Source: Pomacea canaliculata (taxonomy: Eukaryota; Mollusca; Gastropoda; Architaenioglossa; Ampullariidae). Taken from it: a DNA stretch of 64,000 nucleotides. Below, one piece after another: positions 22,628 to 34,700 of the stretch. The stretch covers positions 5,382,227-5,446,226 of the forward strand of contig NC_037595.1 of the NCBI RefSeq assembly GCF_003073045.1, read 5' to 3'. Each line of letters opens with the position of its first letter. Positions within the stretch are counted from its first letter, which is position 1. Both the position numbers and the translations under genes were made by a program. Under the pieces are notes generated by a model. The model was not told where the DNA came from. It worked only from the letters and a program-made list of their open reading frames with translations, and did no database searches.

Positions 22628-24660
22628 AAAATTATTGTGAACAAGATGTTATTTTTTTTTTAATTTTAACTATCATGTGTATCATCTGACTAAAAGGCCA
22701 GATCTGTCACCGAAAACAAGACTGCGTGGTCCGTGTTTGATGCGGTAGTCTGCTTAGCTTTAGAGGATCAATTATTTATTATCCTTAATTAAAGAGCAGT
22801 TAACGCGACTAAAACGTATATTCTTTATCGTTGACTCTTTTTTGCTATGGTAAAAATAGCACACCGACAAAAAAAATTTTGAAAAAAAATTCGGTTGGAA
22901 GAAAATCACCTAAAGAAAGTGGCATAACTGGACTAAAGGACCTTTCCTCGAGAGATTTCTCGATCGGATTTTCTCGTGTATTGGGGTGAAAAAAAAGGGG
23001 GCCACGCCCTAGGCTTAATCTGTCTTTCATTATACCAAAGACCTCGACAAGTTCCAATCAGCAAGTAAGCACGTGTATCACTGTCCTTGATAAGAGCAAA
23101 GAGCATTAGTAATTGCATGGTTGGCTTATGTGGTAAGAGGGCAGATCGATTCGACAACAACCCACAGTCGATTCAACAACAGGTCTGAGTCAATTTGACC
23201 ACCGAGTACATATTGAAAACTCTACTGTTATGTTTTCTGAGATTTTTAAGAATCTTGGTGTTGTGATCGACTGTCATTTAACAATGCCTGCTCATCATAT
23301 TCTTGGTATTGTTGGTTGGTTGGGCTCGTCGCTTTGACGGGAAAATATGCTTGTCTAAAGGTGATTTTGCACGTATGTTTACAAGCATTTTAACCACTAC
23401 GCTACTGGGTTCCCCTTCTTAGTATCATCTGTGAGCATGGAACTGCATTGACTTCCAGGTGAATCCAGAATAAAGTACAAACTTTCATGTCTATCGTATG
23501 GTGCTGTTTACTGAAGTGGCCCTTCATATCTGATGTGTTTCACTGGTACATCAAACTATCTGGGGATCAAACTTCCTCCGAGTACTTACATTGGCCTGCG
23601 GCCAGAGCGGTGCCCAGATTCTTCTGTCGAGGCACTGCACAGGACTCGTCATACTAGCAAGAGAGACTTGTGCAGCTGCTCTCCTTTTGTGAGTGTCGTT
23701 GAAACAGCGATGCTAGCCAGTGACAAGTGCTGCAAGCGGGAAGTGGCAAGCACCTTGCTGCACCTAAACACTTCGCCAACACAAAGCCATTTGACAGGAG
23801 TGATCTACCGGACCAATAACCTTTGGTAAGGGAAGGTGGTGGAGAGGGAGAAGAACACCCTGACGACCAGTCCTGTCAACAGGTTCACCTCCCTGGGGGC
23901 GAGATCTGAGTGCATGATCTTCGTTGCAGTAGTGATAAGTCGACTTGGATCCACTTCGCAGACTCCCTCCTCCTATAGTCCATTGCAACCGAAACCTGAA
24001 TAGGGCCCCAAAAGAAGGTAGGCAATCCCTGCTGCACAGGTTGCTATGCTTGTCGATTGTCTCCCATGAAGAGCTAATACAGAGTGGTGCATGAAAAATC
24101 ATCCCTCAGGCCGATGTGAGCCACGTTTCAGACTCCATACAGAAAAATAATACCAGAACTTAGACACACGTTATTCTGTAGGGTTTCATTTGTAGAGAGT
24201 GTAACACACGTTGACAAAACCTGCGCGAAACGTTCGTTTGTAGCGAAAATTTACATGTCGACTTCGTAAGACTTTGTGGTCAGCCACGCTTGAATATCTG
24301 CGATCACAGATCTTTTCTCGCGTTTGTAACTGACCTGTTGTACGTTACTTATTCATTAAAACTTGTATATTGCTAGTCTTTCCTGGCAGGCTATAGTCAG
24401 GAAACTTGAATGCAAAAATATCCCGGGTTTTGTAAATGGGACCGGTAAACATGTACGCTGCGCCTTTACAACTGCGATTATTAATTTGTTGCAGAGAATA
24501 CATCTTTGAAGCTCCTTCGCACACGGCTGTAGACATCTGCCTCACAGCTTTCGTCCTCACGAGAACTTCTGTGATCCTGACGAGCTTGAGGCGATGTTAA
24601 CTCTGTTGTGCAGGAAAGTGTAAAGGGAAAACACTCGATCACTCTCTGCAGACAACAAAG
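22628..24660. other. Repeat-rich intergenic region before GET1
   Basis: Contains the LINE fragment described separately (23220-23720). The rest shows no recognised gene. A 110-codon minus-strand open frame at 23764-24102 has no family resemblance. CTCTGCAG at 24643-24650, just before the GET1 ATG, may be a splice acceptor. Confidence 0.5.
23220..23720 (+). mobile_element. LINE reverse-transcriptase C-terminal fragment
   Basis: The frame reading STVMFSEIFKNLGVVIDCHL, then TMPAHH, matches the 'K-x-L-G-V-x-x-D-x-x-L-x-M' segment of non-LTR reverse transcriptases. Further on, in other frames, are a remnant of the conserved E-L-H-W-L-P-V-x-x-R-I-x-Y-K-L segment (SRIKYKLSCLSY) and RTRHTSKRDLCSCSPF, matching the 'R-T-x-x-x-x-x-R-x-F-S-x-x-A-P' region. 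Several frame breaks and an internal loss mark it as an old dead copy. Confidence 0.75.
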
Positions 24661-27600
24661 ATGTTGCTCATGATCATCGTTTTCCTCATCGTGGTAATGT
24701 TTGCAGTTTTGCAAAAATTTGCTACAGAAATAACTGTAAAAGTGAGTATTGATTTGTCATTATTTTTATTACTGGAAGGAAGAATTTCATAATATCTAGC
24801 ATAGTTACAGCAATATCTCGCTTACTAAAATCTATGCACGGATATCACTGTCAAACTTTAGGAGTAACCGTCTTGCTCGTCGTGGAGTCAAGATATCCAG
24901 AGTATTATACAGTAGTACTATATTAGTTTAGTTGCTCACCCACTTTAACCCACTTCTAGAGACGAAGCAACTGAAAAACCAAGCTGTCACTTCGAGTGGG
25001 AGTCCCGATTTTTTGTGCATTTTATGTAAATTTGACATTTTGTTTATTGGCATTCATTCATGTTAGACCCATAGTTTTTTTTCTTCTTTAAGGCTCTCCC
25101 TATTGAAATAATTTCCCGAATTCGAAATATGGAACACTTTTGTCAGTAAATATGGTGTTTTTGGTCAAATATAATCAGTTCTGCTCCATTGAACTAATAT
25201 TACATGAAGAGTTTGTAAAATGGTAGTTATATGACATGTTTAATACAATATGTAACCACATAGTAATGTTTGTTGTTTGAAATTTGTCATTTCTGTTAAA
25301 ACAAAGCACTTGCAGTTCTTTTAATTTCTATTTTATTTACTTTTTGAAATAATATTTTTTGTTTTTTTTTAATTGTTTGAAGTCACTGATGACTTGATGT
25401 GGGACGTTGAATGAGCCCATTCTAATGCCCAATATATATTCATTCAAGAAGTATTTTGAAATATATAAAATTTACATTTCAGTAGTTTAATTATAGTCAA
25501 TTTTGAATTATCCATCATCATCTTTTAGACTTTTATAATGTTTTTCTTTCTTAGGTTGGCAACTGTATCTTCTCACCTGATGATGCTGAACTTGACCTCA
25601 GAGCACAAATTCGAGACCTGAAAGACCAGCAGGCTCAAATCAGCATGATTGATGAATTTGCTCGTTACATGAAGCTTCAACGACAGATTGACAAGTTCCT
25701 TTCTCAGGTCAAAGAAAGTAGTAAGTAATTTGTGAAAACTAGTTAACAATTTACAGCAGAAAATTGACTACCTTGAGAAAAACACAAAACTCTATGTTGT
25801 ATGTTGATTGTATTGGATCATGTAGGACTTCTTTCCGTTTTTTCAGGTGGTTTAAGAGAAAGAAACTTACTATGCTGGATACTGGTGTGAAAATTGGAAT
25901 ACATGTTCTGCATGTAAGTATAAAGAGGAGTAGAAATCTATACTGCTCATAAAAAGATATGCAATCTTGGAGATATTTTGAAAACATTGTATAACAATTA
26001 CACTATTTCATTGATCATTGTGAAAATTGTACATCACTAAAGCTTGTCAGTTATAAATCCATATAAATATCACAGTTAGTCTTCTATCATGATAATAACA
26101 AATTACTCATCCAGTCATCAGACAACAAGTACAGTTATATTATGCTAGTAAATTTTAGCTTTTAGTAAAGTTTACAATATCTAAACATTTTGGACAGTTC
26201 CACAGGACTTTTTTGCATAAAGTTTCCATCTTTATGGTAATAAATAGATCAGAACTTGACAAAAATAATAGTCAGACACTAGCCATCAATTTAGTTACTT
26301 TCACTAGACCAGCTTTTGCATTACTGACTTTGTTCAGAGTGAAAGCTGCTATATATTTAATCATTTGGTCAGTCTATCTATAAATCTGTTCATCAGTCAA
26401 AGATATTCCCAATTCTTGGCATCAATGAAGTGATGTCCCTTTTCACTGACTGTGGGTAAAGAGTGTATTCATGTGGAGCAGATAAAGAGTGGGAGGCAAG
26501 AGGCACCAGTAGCCATTTGTAGTGAAGGAAGAGATTAAAATTATGGCTGTGCCAGCTTTCTCCCCCGGCTCTTTCTGTCCTCCTCTGGCTCAGTTTTTTA
26601 ATTTCTAGCTTAAGGTTTCCTCTTAAATTATGGCGTTGTCCAAGTTTGCTCTGTATAGTAGAGGTATGTTACAGTTTGATCTGCATTATAGACCTTTTTC
26701 CTTTTATTTGGAGCCATCCCTAACATCTTAAAAATGGAAAAATTGCAAAGTAAACATTGCTCTGGAGCAATATATTAATTTTATATATATTTATATATAC
26801 ACATACAAAACAAAAAATTTGATTAGGAGTGCAAAAACATTAATTTGCAGATGTGGTCACTACACATATCAGCACATTCTGCTTTATTTATAAGATTTGT
26901 GTACAACGGACTATTATGTAAAGTCACATTTAGTGAAAACAGCAGATATACAGATGCTATAAAGTAATTAGTGGATGCCTTTATCAGTTTAGAGAGAGGT
27001 TGAAGAAGAATTTAAATTTAGTACTGAGGTTGTACAGATAATTGTGTAATCATAGCTTTTTTAACTGTCAGGTTTGAGACATGTTATAGAAGACTGCTGA
27101 CACAATTGCATTATGTTATGGGTTTAATTGCATTAATAAAAGCTGGCAGGTCCAGTGACATAATCATTGAACTGGTTTGTATTGACAACAACAAGACTTA
27201 AAATGTTTCTTGTAAGAAACAAATTCTGGTATAATGATGATCATTACATATTGGCCAGGGCTTCATAATGCTGGTTTTGGTGCTACTTTACCGAAGTCAA
27301 CCCTGATGCTGCTGCCAGAAAGGTGGTTCTTCCCTGTGCAACGTTTTGTATCTTTTCCTTCTGGTGTTTCAGGTAGAAGACTTTTTAAATAGTCTGCCAA
27401 TTTATGACTCATTTATGAGAGACTTTAAAAATAGCTAATGTAATACACCTGGAGCATTTGTTTAGCATTTTTGAGACAACAAAGACGTGAAATAGAGATG
27501 AACTTCTCTCAAGTGGCAAAGACTTCTTTCATTTTACACGGAAAGGTTATAGATCTTTGTGAGATAAAGAAACTAAACTTCTTTTTGTACCTGCTGAGTT

Positions 27601-28291
27601 TGTCTTCATAAATAACTTTTCTGTTTGGTTCAAACTGCATAAAAATACATCTTAGAATTTTAGACCAGAGATATGAAATAATCAGAAAAAAATAAGCTCA
27701 AAGAAACACCAGGCTGAATACATTACAGGATACTAATAGGTGAAGAACTGTTTTTGAACAGCTAAATGCTTGGTGGAGAGAGACATATAGGCTTAACTAA
27801 AGACAGTCCAATCCATGCATGCCACAAAATCTTAAAAGCATGGTATAGATAAAAAAAAATTATTGTTCACCATTACAAGCCACTCTTCCACTAAAATAAG
27901 AATCAAACAACTTCATTGGTAAGTCTGCCAGCTTAAGGAAAAAAAGAAAGATTGCATGTCATGTCCTTTGTAGCCTTCCACCCAGTTTAGTCCCCAGTTA
28001 GCTGCAGGTTATATTTTGCGAAAATAATTTTATGTATAATTAGCTGAAGAAAATGTAATTGGGGTCAGTATGGTGATCACTCTCTGTGTTATTTGGATAG
28101 TATTTTTAATTAAGATATTTGAGAGAATTCTGTGTGAATTAAATGTATATTTGCTGTATTTGAATTTATTGTTTTTTTTTGTTTTTTTAAAACCAGGTGG
28201 TGTTGGAATAGTATGCTGGATTTTGGTTTGCAACTCAGTGGTGATGCGTGCAAAACGGTTACTGGCTATTTCATCAAGCAAGTCAATGTAA
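24661..28291 (+). CDS. GET1: GET1/WRB, receptor subunit for tail-anchored protein insertion
   Basis: ER membrane subunit that with GET2/CAMLG receives tail-anchored proteins from GET3. Exons are 24661-24741, 25555-25720, 25847-25913, 27259-27372 and 28197-28291. An N-terminal membrane helix (MLLMIIVFLIVVMFAVLQKF) is followed by the cytosolic coiled coil with the family signature MIDEFARYMKLQRQIDKFLS. A second membrane region lies around VKIGIHVLHGFIMLVLVLLY. The conserved C-terminal segment is LLPERWFFPVQRFVSFPSG then GGVGIVCWILVCNSVV. The exons sum to 523 nt. One base is missing at the exon 2/3 junction and one near 27301-27303; with both the length would be 174 codons, the length I recall for the human protein. 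The breaks look like assembly indels, but pseudogenisation cannot be excluded. Confidence 0.9.
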
Positions 28292-31200
28292 AATACAATT
28301 TGAAATTGAAAATAAGTCTGTGCCTTAGGTTTGAGTAGGTTGAAGTATATAAGCACCTGTACATGCAGTATACATAGAGGGAGACAAGTATAGCCCTGCC
28401 TGCTTCTCATCCAAAACAGTTGTAAACTGTTCAAAAAATGTGAATAATAATGTATAATATTGCATGCATGAGTGTCTGTGTGTGTGTTAGAGAAAGAAAA
28501 CATGTATGAAAGTGAACATAATTCTGCGTGTGAGGAAATATCCACTGTCAAAGTTGTTATTTTGCCAGCTTCATAGATAAAAGTCCAAGCACGAATGAGA
28601 GAGCAAATTCAGCTGCCACAAATACTCATGTTCATTTTTTTAGAGGTTGTGATTTTGTTTTTTATTTGTAATATTTCCTATTATTGGATAAGATAGAAAC
28701 TTCAATAAAACATGCTTTCCCAAAAACTCAGGAAAAAAGAGATCATGTTCTCCTTTAAGACAGATTGCTATATTGCTGTTCTCATTTATAACTCATCATT
28801 CACACATAAAGATGTCTGCAACTGCACTAATCCCTCTCATGCACACACACGCACGTACATTCACACACCCTAAGCATCTAGTATCTGTACACCCTTACAA
28901 TCTATTACACATGCACATGCAGGAAGACTGTTGGCTGTGTTTGAGTACCTAAACATTTGATAATGTGCTTTAAAAGTCAAACTTCCACTGTTGAGCAGGA
29001 AAGCATAATTTGACCTTGGAGAGGGTACTTGTTGCTCAGATGAAAACAACATAGCATGACCTCCAGAGTAGCTGGCACTGTGTGCACTCCTCACCCCACT
29101 GCATGGCTCATGCAGGGTTAGGGTCGAAAACCACTTCTATACAGTAAATAAGCAAGGATCTCAGGACTGCAAAGAGATCTAATTTCAAAAGGAAAACTAT
29201 ATATGCATAAAACATTAAATTTTTCCATCTTATTTCCAGTTTTTTTATTGACTTAACCATGCTCTATAGGCAGTATTATTCATGTTAAAAATTTAGAAAG
29301 TGAATATTAGAATTATCTGCTTTATCTTGCACCTCTACTGTTTATGCATGTATTTTAATATCTCGTACACCTGTAACACATTCAATAAGCACAAAAGAAT
29401 ATATGTATACCTAGATTCATAATTGTATCAACAATGTCAGATTGAAAAACTACATCTAAATCAATTTTAAGAACTAAAGAGAAAGGTAAAAAGGCAAAAA
29501 ACTTAAGCATACTAACTCATTTAACTTGTTTTTGACCAAGCATTATCAAATAAAAATATCTGGCAAAATTTATTTGCTAATGGAAGACCATGTAGACGGT
29601 TTTGTGTGTGTCATGAAGAGACATTAAAGATTGTGGAAATTTGAGATTCCCGAAAACCTACAAAGAAAGAAAACTGCTGATGCAATAACATGAATGTAAA
29701 GTTTATCAAAATGTTTCATGGATTTTCTAAAATAAAAATTTTAATTATTTACAAATGTTGCAAACTATATGAAAGCATCATGATTAACAAAATTACAGAG
29801 AAATCTGACATCTTGTTATTAGTCACTGAATGATGGAATTCCTCGCAGTACTGGATGGACAAAATGGACTTGTTCTGTTAACCACCACCAATAATTAAAC
29901 TTTAGTGCAGCATGGAAAAATACCTTGTTGTAAGCAAATTTAACAAGGGAACAGTTATAGGGTTCCCATGGACTGTAAATTCACACCTTGTGTTGCATGA
30001 ACTTGTAAACTTATGAAAACATTTTAAAACATAGAAAAAACAGAAGACAAGATTGCATAAATTTATCTACTTTATTTACCAAGATAAACATTGCCTTTAG
30101 TATTCCTACCACCTTTCTATAGTTTAAAACAACTTTAGGCTTTCCAAAAAAAAAAGAAGAAAGACTCATCTATTGTATAATAACACTAATGAATGTCATC
30201 ATTCTTCTTATGTCTGTCAGCATTACAATTTTGCAAACTTTTGTTTTATTGGACAGAATAAATCTGAGAAAAAGGTGATCAATTTCTAAAAATGTTCGTG
30301 TTCAATGATATTGCAATTGAGTTATAATTACATTATTGAAGTTTTATCATGACCACAGCACATCACCAACAAAATAGGTTATGCAGGAATATTAAATACA
30401 AAAACTTAAGTGACAATAGAATAAATTATCTCTTTCTCTGCAGACTTGTCTCAGCATCTGAACTAATATTAACAGGTTAGAAGAAACATGTCTGTTTAAA
30501 TACAATCAGTTATATATGAAAGAAGAGTTCCTACCACTCATTGTAAATTATCAGGATTTTTAAGATCTAGGAACTAACAAAGGATCTGTATCACTGTCCT
30601 TGAAACTAGCTCAGTAAGACATTTTTACTAGGACATGTCATTTTACATGAACTGAGTATCAAATATTAGTCACTGATAACATTTATTACTTGAGTGCATT
30701 GATACCAGTTAAAAACTGTGAAATTTAAACAAGACAAGAGGTCTTTTGATATATGTCCTGCTATTTAGTGATTTTGATGATCAGCTATTTCTATCTGTGG
30801 TATAGTTTCTGTCCTCTCTATTATTACATATATGGTGAGTCTTTGTGCATATTTACATTGCTGTATGATGTATTTCAGAGGTAAGAAGTTTTCTAATGCA
30901 ACCTGACCCATGTTAAACTAAATCCTTTGAAGTATCCAACTATTTGCTTTTACTTCCTAACATTAGCATATATTATGTTTGTGATATTCTTATTGTCCTT
31001 TCTGACCACATGACTGCAGCAACACAACTGTAAGACACACCTTAAACTTGCTAAAGGAAATTCCAACATAAAGGCTGTGCATCACAGTGAGGAATAAACT
31101 TTGTAAGCTCAGATCATGATGCACACAAACGTTCAAAGTGCTGTTATTACGACACTTGAAATGAAGCTAAAGTTACGGACAGATATAGATGAGAAGCATG

Positions 31201-31774
31201 CGTTTCCCAAAGTTTTCAGCCAGACTTAAAAAAAACCAAGTACTATTTAGCTGGTAAAGTACACTGTTTCCCTCTCAATGTGAGAACTATTAAGTCACTA
31301 TGGAGTCAATTTATCCTGTACAGTATTCCTAAATACATACTTGACACTTGCCAGTTGTTTAAAGAAGCACAAGGGTTTTACTCCACATTCATGAGGCACA
31401 GCTGTGATGAACACTATCTTCAGAGACCTGTCTGTGGGATATGGGTAGACTAGCTCCTTCAAGTAACAGCGATCATGTAAGCTTTTGCTTCATCTGAGTT
31501 AGCTGCAGAGCAGGATGATAAGCCACTCTACAGAATTATCCTCTCCCTCACCACACCTAGTAAGTGAAGTTGGCTGGAAGAGGTTCTGATTATGACAAAA
31601 AAGAAAAAAAACGATGTTGTGGACATGCACTGTCCAATTTGTGACATCACAGCAAAAGAAATTATGCCCAAACAGAATGTACCCTGATTACTTTCGACCA
31701 CAAAACAGATCCTTTCTGAAGTATTCACCTGCACACATCCCAGTTTATACCTATTACAGAAATCACAGCTGTAA
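28292..31774. other. Convergent intergenic region between GET1 and LCA5
   Basis: AT-rich DNA between two genes that point toward each other. It should contain both 3' UTRs. No coding exon, RNA gene or structured repeat could be supported. Confidence 0.6.
28704..28709 (+). terminator. Candidate GET1 polyadenylation signal
   Basis: AATAAA about 410 bp downstream of the GET1 stop codon, in AT-rich DNA without genes. Confidence 0.35.
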
Positions 31775-34700
31775 TCAAAGAATAACTTCTTCGATATCAT
31801 CATCTATATTATCAATTGCTGTGACTGCTGGTTTGGAACTGAAAGCAGTTGACTGCTGCCTCTGTCGTCTTGGCAATAAGACTGCTGAGGAATTATTTGC
31901 AGCAGAATCATCATCAACAAGAGCAGCCCCTCCTCCAAAGAGAACACTGGACTCCCGGTGATTGACAGCTGTGCTGCCATGGCTTTAGAAGAACTTTTGT
32001 CATCATCCCATGGGAATCCTGAACTTTGCTTTGAGTGTGTTGGTTGCAAGGGGAGCTTACTGGTGAGGAACATATCATCACTGTCATTTCTTTTGGAGTG
32101 AGTTGCAGCTGCCTCAGGACCAAACAAGTCGGCCATGAGCTTGGACTTTTTGTCTACTGGGGTTGATGACGCTTTGCTGCTGCTGTCATCTTCAAACAGA
32201 GACATGGGTTTTTTGTGCATCTTACCACTTTTGGTTGTAGAATATGATGGTTGATAGCCTCCAGTTTCTAAGTCCTCCTTTTCGGCCTTGGACCTGCGCT
32301 GCTTTTCCAGGTATGGCACAGACACATCACCGTGTGAGGGCCTACCTTTGTGTAGGTTCTCAATGGGGCGTGTGAAGGCATAGTCCTTTTTGTTGTTAAG
32401 ATTATACTCGCTGTTGTCTGCCATGGTGTTCAAGAACGGATCTCTTTGCTGTTTCTTTCCCAAAGAGCTACTTGAGGATGTGGCAAATAATGTATTGACA
32501 GCTGTGTCCCCTCCACCATGTACTGTGGTAGCCTTGTCAGTGTGGACAGGAGCAAAAGGATCTTGAGGCTGCGAGTTCTCTTTGCTGGCATCGAGCTGTT
32601 TCAGCCGACGGAGAAGTTCATCTTTCTTTCGCCTTTCCTCTGCAAGCCTGGGATCGTTATCAAGCCGCTCTCTTTCTTCCTTTGCCCTTTTCTCTTTATC
32701 TGCTCTGGCCCTCCTTTCTCGTTCTTGTTCATTTTCTCTTCTCTCCCTCTCTCTCTGTTCCCGCTCTTCTTGTTCCATCCTAGCCCTTTCATGCTCCCTC
32801 CTTTCTTTCGCATCTTCTTCCCGCCTTATTCTTTCTGCCTTTTCTCTGTCTTCTAAGTCTCGCTTCATCTTTTCTCTGTTACGGAGAAATTGCTCTCGTT
32901 CTTTTTCTTCATTTTTTCTTTTCGCTTCCTCCCGTTCTCTCTCTTTTTCACCACTCTCTTGATCCCTTTGCTGCTTGTATTCTTCTTCCTGACGCTTCCA
33001 GAAGTCATCTTCGCTATCCTGGTGAGGGAGGCTGTTGAAGGAGGCCTGACTTTCTTTGATTTCTGAACCTTTTTTTATGGCACTGTCTTCCCATTTGTGC
33101 ATTTTCACATTCTTGACCTGCAACATAGACTGAGCTTGTTGGGAAATAATACTATATGTATCTAGTATAAAGCAAAGCTATTTTGAGAATGCAGATTCAT
33201 GCTTTTTAACTTTTCTAATTGCAAGTAAGCCTAGACTTTATAATTTTTTTTTCACAACTATAGCGTCTGAATATGAGGCAATACATAACCAGTGTAGCTG
33301 AATATAATGGACAACTACATCAATATCAAGAAATAAGCAACTGCACAGCACAGAACTACAAAGAATTTCTATCTCTATTATTAAAATATCCCTATGCAAG
33401 AAAAAAGATGTTTTAGACAGAGTATCACAGTGGGTCACATGGCCAGACCAGATCAACTTTCACTCTTCACAATTCACAAGGGCAGCCACTGTGCTCCGTA
33501 CAAAGTCATGGGTTTTGCATACCCTGTATGAGATTCAGAGCAGCCTCCTCAGGAACTCGGTCTCATTTTTGCATCACATGCCACTGCCTCTCATGCCAGA
33601 CTCAAATGCTTTTATAAAGTCAACGAAGTTGTGTAAGAGGCTGTGTTGGTGCTGTAGATGTTCTTCTATCAAGATGCAACTGTTGAAGATCTGTTTAACT
33701 GTGCTTATGCCTAGCATGAAACTAGTCTGTTCTTCTGCCAGCAGTTCTTTGGAGGTGGTGTTTATGCAATTCTGGATTACTTTCAGCATGACTTTGCTTG
33801 GGTAGCTGATTAGCTTATGGTTCTGTAATTCTGGAACTTTTTTCAGTAATTTTTTTTGGGAAGGGGTGCAGGTAGCGAGTCTGCCCATTCTTTGGATCAT
33901 TCTTTTGCATTCCAGACTCTGGCAAAGAGCCGTAAAGGACCTTGCTTCTTCATATTTAGTAATGAGTTCACAAAGCCTGGGTGTTGAATTCATTTTAAAA
34001 ATTAATGAAGCTGTTAACACCATGTACCTTAATCTACTTTTTGCTGAAACTCCTAGTTTTGTAAGAATGTAAGGAAGACAAATTATGGACACATATTCTA
34101 AAGGCCAGTTTGAATGCATACCAACTCTTATATTAATATCTTGTTTGAACAAAAATTATGTGAATAGAGCATATTATTTAAGTCTGGGAATACATTACCT
34201 TTTTCTTTTTTTCTTCAACCTTTCTTTTTTCTTCGTATGCTTTAGCTTTTTCTCTAGGGTTCACATCTGTTAAAGATGGTGCTCTTTTCTTCAAAGCTTG
34301 CTTCCAGAGTGGGGGTGAGTCTTGAGGAGTACCACTGTATGATGATGGATGAAGAAGACGATTACTGTAGATGTTTCTCAGTTCTAACACCTTCTCTTTT
34401 TCCTGAAGAATACAACAGAACCAAAAACACACTTTCTGAAGTTGGACTTAAAGGTAAGTTTTTCTTGTTCTTTTATTCTGAGTAATTGAATGGGTTGGTA
34501 GGTTGGGGAATGAGTAAAGCAGTGAGATAGACAGCCGAAAAAGGAATGAAGATGAGTAGAAAGCACAAGAAGATGACAATAATGATTATATGTTCATGCA
34601 GATGGGAGGGGAAGGATTTCTGACAAGAAAAGGAGATAATCAAAATGTTGCAAGCTGTAATAGACTCCACAGTTTGTTTTAAATGGATCATTTATGAAGT

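Noticed and set aside
23764-24102. 112-codon minus-strand open frame next to the LINE fragment
   Set aside because: No motif of reverse transcriptase, endonuclease or any host family was recognised, so it is not listed as a gene.
32518-32962. Plus-strand Ser/Leu/Phe-rich open frames
   Set aside because: Antisense shadow of the charged helix in the lebercilin last exon.
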